64,000 nt of DNA from Megamerina dolium (taxonomy: Eukaryota > Arthropoda > Insecta > Diptera > Megamerinidae): NCBI GenBank assembly GCA_963854835.1, contig OY978527.1, forward strand, positions 42,730,040-42,794,039. Direction: 5' to 3'. The notes below the pieces were generated by a model, which was not told the origin of the DNA, searched no databases, and was given only the letters and a program-made list of their open reading frames with translations. Shown here piece after piece: positions 61,948 through 64,000 of this stretch (positions are counted from its first letter, which is position 1; each line of letters opens with the position of its first letter). Made by a program: the position numbers and the translations under genes.

Positions 61948-62129
61948 TACTTATTGGTACACATATGTGTAAATTGTATATACCCTAGCACGGGTAGGAG
62001 CATAAATACTGTTACAACATTGAACATTGATAGCGGTATCCCTATTATAGCTCTATTTAAGTGTGAAATAAAAAAAGGCGATATTTTCAAAATGCTCCGC
62101 CCGCTCGAGATTAGTTAAATGTTCATCTA

Positions 62130-62790
62130 CTGATGCATAAAACTGTTTGAGGAGTCTGAAGCTGTTAAAAACCGCCACCAGTCGGGCCGCTCACCCACAG
62201 TTCGGATGCCGGCAGTCATCGAAGCCGTCAAATCAAAAATTCAGCGAAATCTTCTACGAAAAGAGAAAATCATGGCCCGGGAGATGAATGTCTGGCAAAA
62301 ATTCAATGAGTCGAATTTTTAAGATAGACTTAGGACATGGAGCTTCGAAACGTTTTACCGGACATTTCTTGACTGCAGCTTTGAACAAAAAACCAATTGG
62401 ATGGAAAAATGCAAACATCTTTTGGTGAAGCACGCTGATAAATTGCACAGACAAATCTTGTTTGCCGATGAACAAATTTTTACAGTCTTTTTTACGTTCA
62501 GGAAAAATTTCCAGGACTTTCTGTGGCGGCCCTGCAGAATGGGTGTCTGGCAGTCCTAACTTGAGCCTACATAATTAAAAATTGTGTACAGTTTTAGAGT
62601 ATATAGTTTGCCACAAACGAGACATCAACATTGATTATTTTTGATTCGTGCTGTGACCAATTTTCCAATGTACGAGCTGTATGCGGCCATTGATGATTGG
62701 CCAGTCCGACTTAAGGTGTGTGTTAATTCCAAAAGCGGATACCTCGAATTAATATTTTTTGTAAACAATATACTCGTATATCAGTAAATA
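62130..62790 (+). pseudogene. Tc1/mariner-type transposase relic, internally deleted
   Basis: One frame from about 62160 reads 'AVKNRHQSGRSPTVRMPAVI', 'EAVKSKIQRNLLRKEKIMAR' and 'EMNVW'. That is the HTH domain of a widespread insect Tc1/mariner-type family (Q-S-G-R-P ... R-N-P-x-R-K ... M-A-x-x-M-x-V). After frameshifts, 'KCKHLLVKHADKLHRQILFA' and 'DEQIFTV' give the first catalytic Asp (about 62466). The rest of the catalytic core is missing. The far C-terminus, 'AAIDDWPVRLKVCVNSK', appears at about 62685. No TIRs were identified. Non-functional. Confidence 0.75.
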
Positions 62791-64000
62791 TGCAAAAAAA
62801 AATGTTTTTTTTTCCATAAACATTGAATATATTTAATTTTATAGCATAAAATGTGTGTAACAGTATTTATGTCCCTACTAAGTACACTACATTCGAGTAC
62901 ATGACCATTATGATATCTCAATGATGTTGTTATTTTTGTTAATATTTTTTTTTTATTGTACACAAATTTGCATATAAATAATATCATATTTTTGCACTCA
63001 TACATTCGATAATACACCACCAAATAATATTAGAATATAAGAACGACTATGTATACACTGAATTAAGCCGTAATCCACGTAAAAGGTATGCGTCTAATTG
63101 GTAAATTCATATTATTAAAAGTGGTTTTTTAGTTGCTTTTGCAGTTGATTATTGCAAATGCTAGAAAGATCTCTAGCACTTGATAATTTCATATAAACGA
63201 ATTATTGTTTTCCGTGGAATCTAGAATACTCCAATAGACTCACGTACGTTTAAAAAAGAAATTTACAAATAAAACTCTATATAGATCGAGTGAAGATAAT
63301 GCTAATTTTGTTGTTGGAATTTTTGTTATAATCAAAACTCTTCATAATGTTATCATATAAACATTTATAAACATTTATTTACATAGATGTGTGCATATGT
63401 TGTAACTTACATATATCAAATTTTTGTGTACATATAAATACGACTGACAAATACGTTATGTTTGACAATCCATGACACTATCGAAGCTGCAGAATTATTT
63501 TAAATTTAATCCATTTTTATACTATTTGGTACATATTGTTTGCTTTCATTTTGTATACAAGTAAATAAAAAGTGGAAATACTACACGGTATATCAGTGAT
63601 TAGAATTTTTTTGAGTGACCCATGGGAGGTTGTAGGTCTGGTAAAGTATATAGGTAACACAAAACCATATTTGAAAAAATTTTAGCTCTCTAAAAATTTC
63701 AATTGTTTGTTTTCTGATGGAGATTTTTGGATCACTTGTATGATTTAGCAAGCTAAAACGCTACCATTTTGTGGAATGATAAAAATTTGACATTTCGAAG
63801 TAAATGTTTTTGTGAATGCTCTTCTTCTCGTACATCATTGTGCGAAATATCATTTTAAATATCTATTCACTTTCTGTCAAAATCAGTCAAAAGTCTTCAG
63901 TTTGATTGTGCGCATCATATTTTTTTATTTTCTTTTTTTTTCACTATGGAAAATTTTAAGAATTGCCGAAAAACAGCATTTGAGGGAAGTTCTGTTAAGT
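62791..64000. other. AT-rich stretch, nothing firm recognised
   Basis: No clear gene. At the very end, ATG at 63946 opens a frame 'MENFKNCRKTAFEGSSVK' that runs off the window. The style is like the start of some mariner-type transposases, but it is too short to call. Confidence 0.35.

Overview
This window looks like AT-rich, non-coding nuclear DNA of a higher dipteran insect. A tephritid fruit fly is my best guess, but that is inference from the style of the repeats: many TA/ACAT simple repeats, mariner relics, and a mini-me/DINE-like element with a (GGAC)n tract. I recognise no host exon, rRNA, true tRNA, CRISPR array or bacterial feature. The window reads as an intergenic region or a large intron filled with dead transposable elements (TEs) of several ages.

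Layout. 0-4.2 kb holds two decayed LINE (non-LTR retrotransposon) tails with RNase H domains; the second is split by a tRNA-derived SINE. 4.2-11.3 kb is simple-sequence-rich DNA without recognisable genes. 11.3-13.1 kb is a 5'-truncated RTE-like LINE with a perfect 10-bp target duplication. 13.4 kb is a SINE fragment. 15.1-16.0 kb is an internally deleted mariner. 18.25-18.94 kb is a candidate solo LTR carrying a nested SINE. 24.4-25.1 kb is a terminal-inverted-repeat (TIR) element that contains a tRNA-like segment. 27.8-28.06 kb is a divergent SINE. 28.4-30.0 kb is the first copy of a mini-me/Helentron-like element. 31.2-32.3 kb is a second mariner. 35.1 kb is another SINE. 39.4-40.95 kb is a minus-strand RTE/SR2-like LINE. 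42.5-43.7 kb is an IS630/mariner relative. 44.3-46.1 kb is the second mini-me-like copy, followed directly by a TA-flanked MITE and another mariner N-terminus. 47.6-48.7 kb is a pogo-like relic. 51-53.4 kb holds two minus-strand LINE fragments. 54.6-56.1 kb is a second copy of the tRNA-like-bearing TIR element with a TTAA-flanked element nested in it. 59.1-60.1 kb is a third mariner, 61.8 kb a 175-bp deletion derivative of the TIR element, and 62.1-62.8 kb a Tc1/mariner relic.

How the parts relate. Nothing here forms a functional pathway. The informative structure is the nesting and copy variation of TEs: SINE in LINE, SINE in LTR, TTAA element in TIR element. Two copies of one element differ in internal repeat number and in microsatellite length. 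One insertion seems to consist only of a LINE 3' tail repeat between 10-bp target duplications. Every transposase or reverse transcriptase frame I could follow carries stops, frameshifts or deletions, so I see no autonomous element. I did not find a new functional system; the items most worth checking are the tRNA-like-bearing TIR family and the tail-only insertion.
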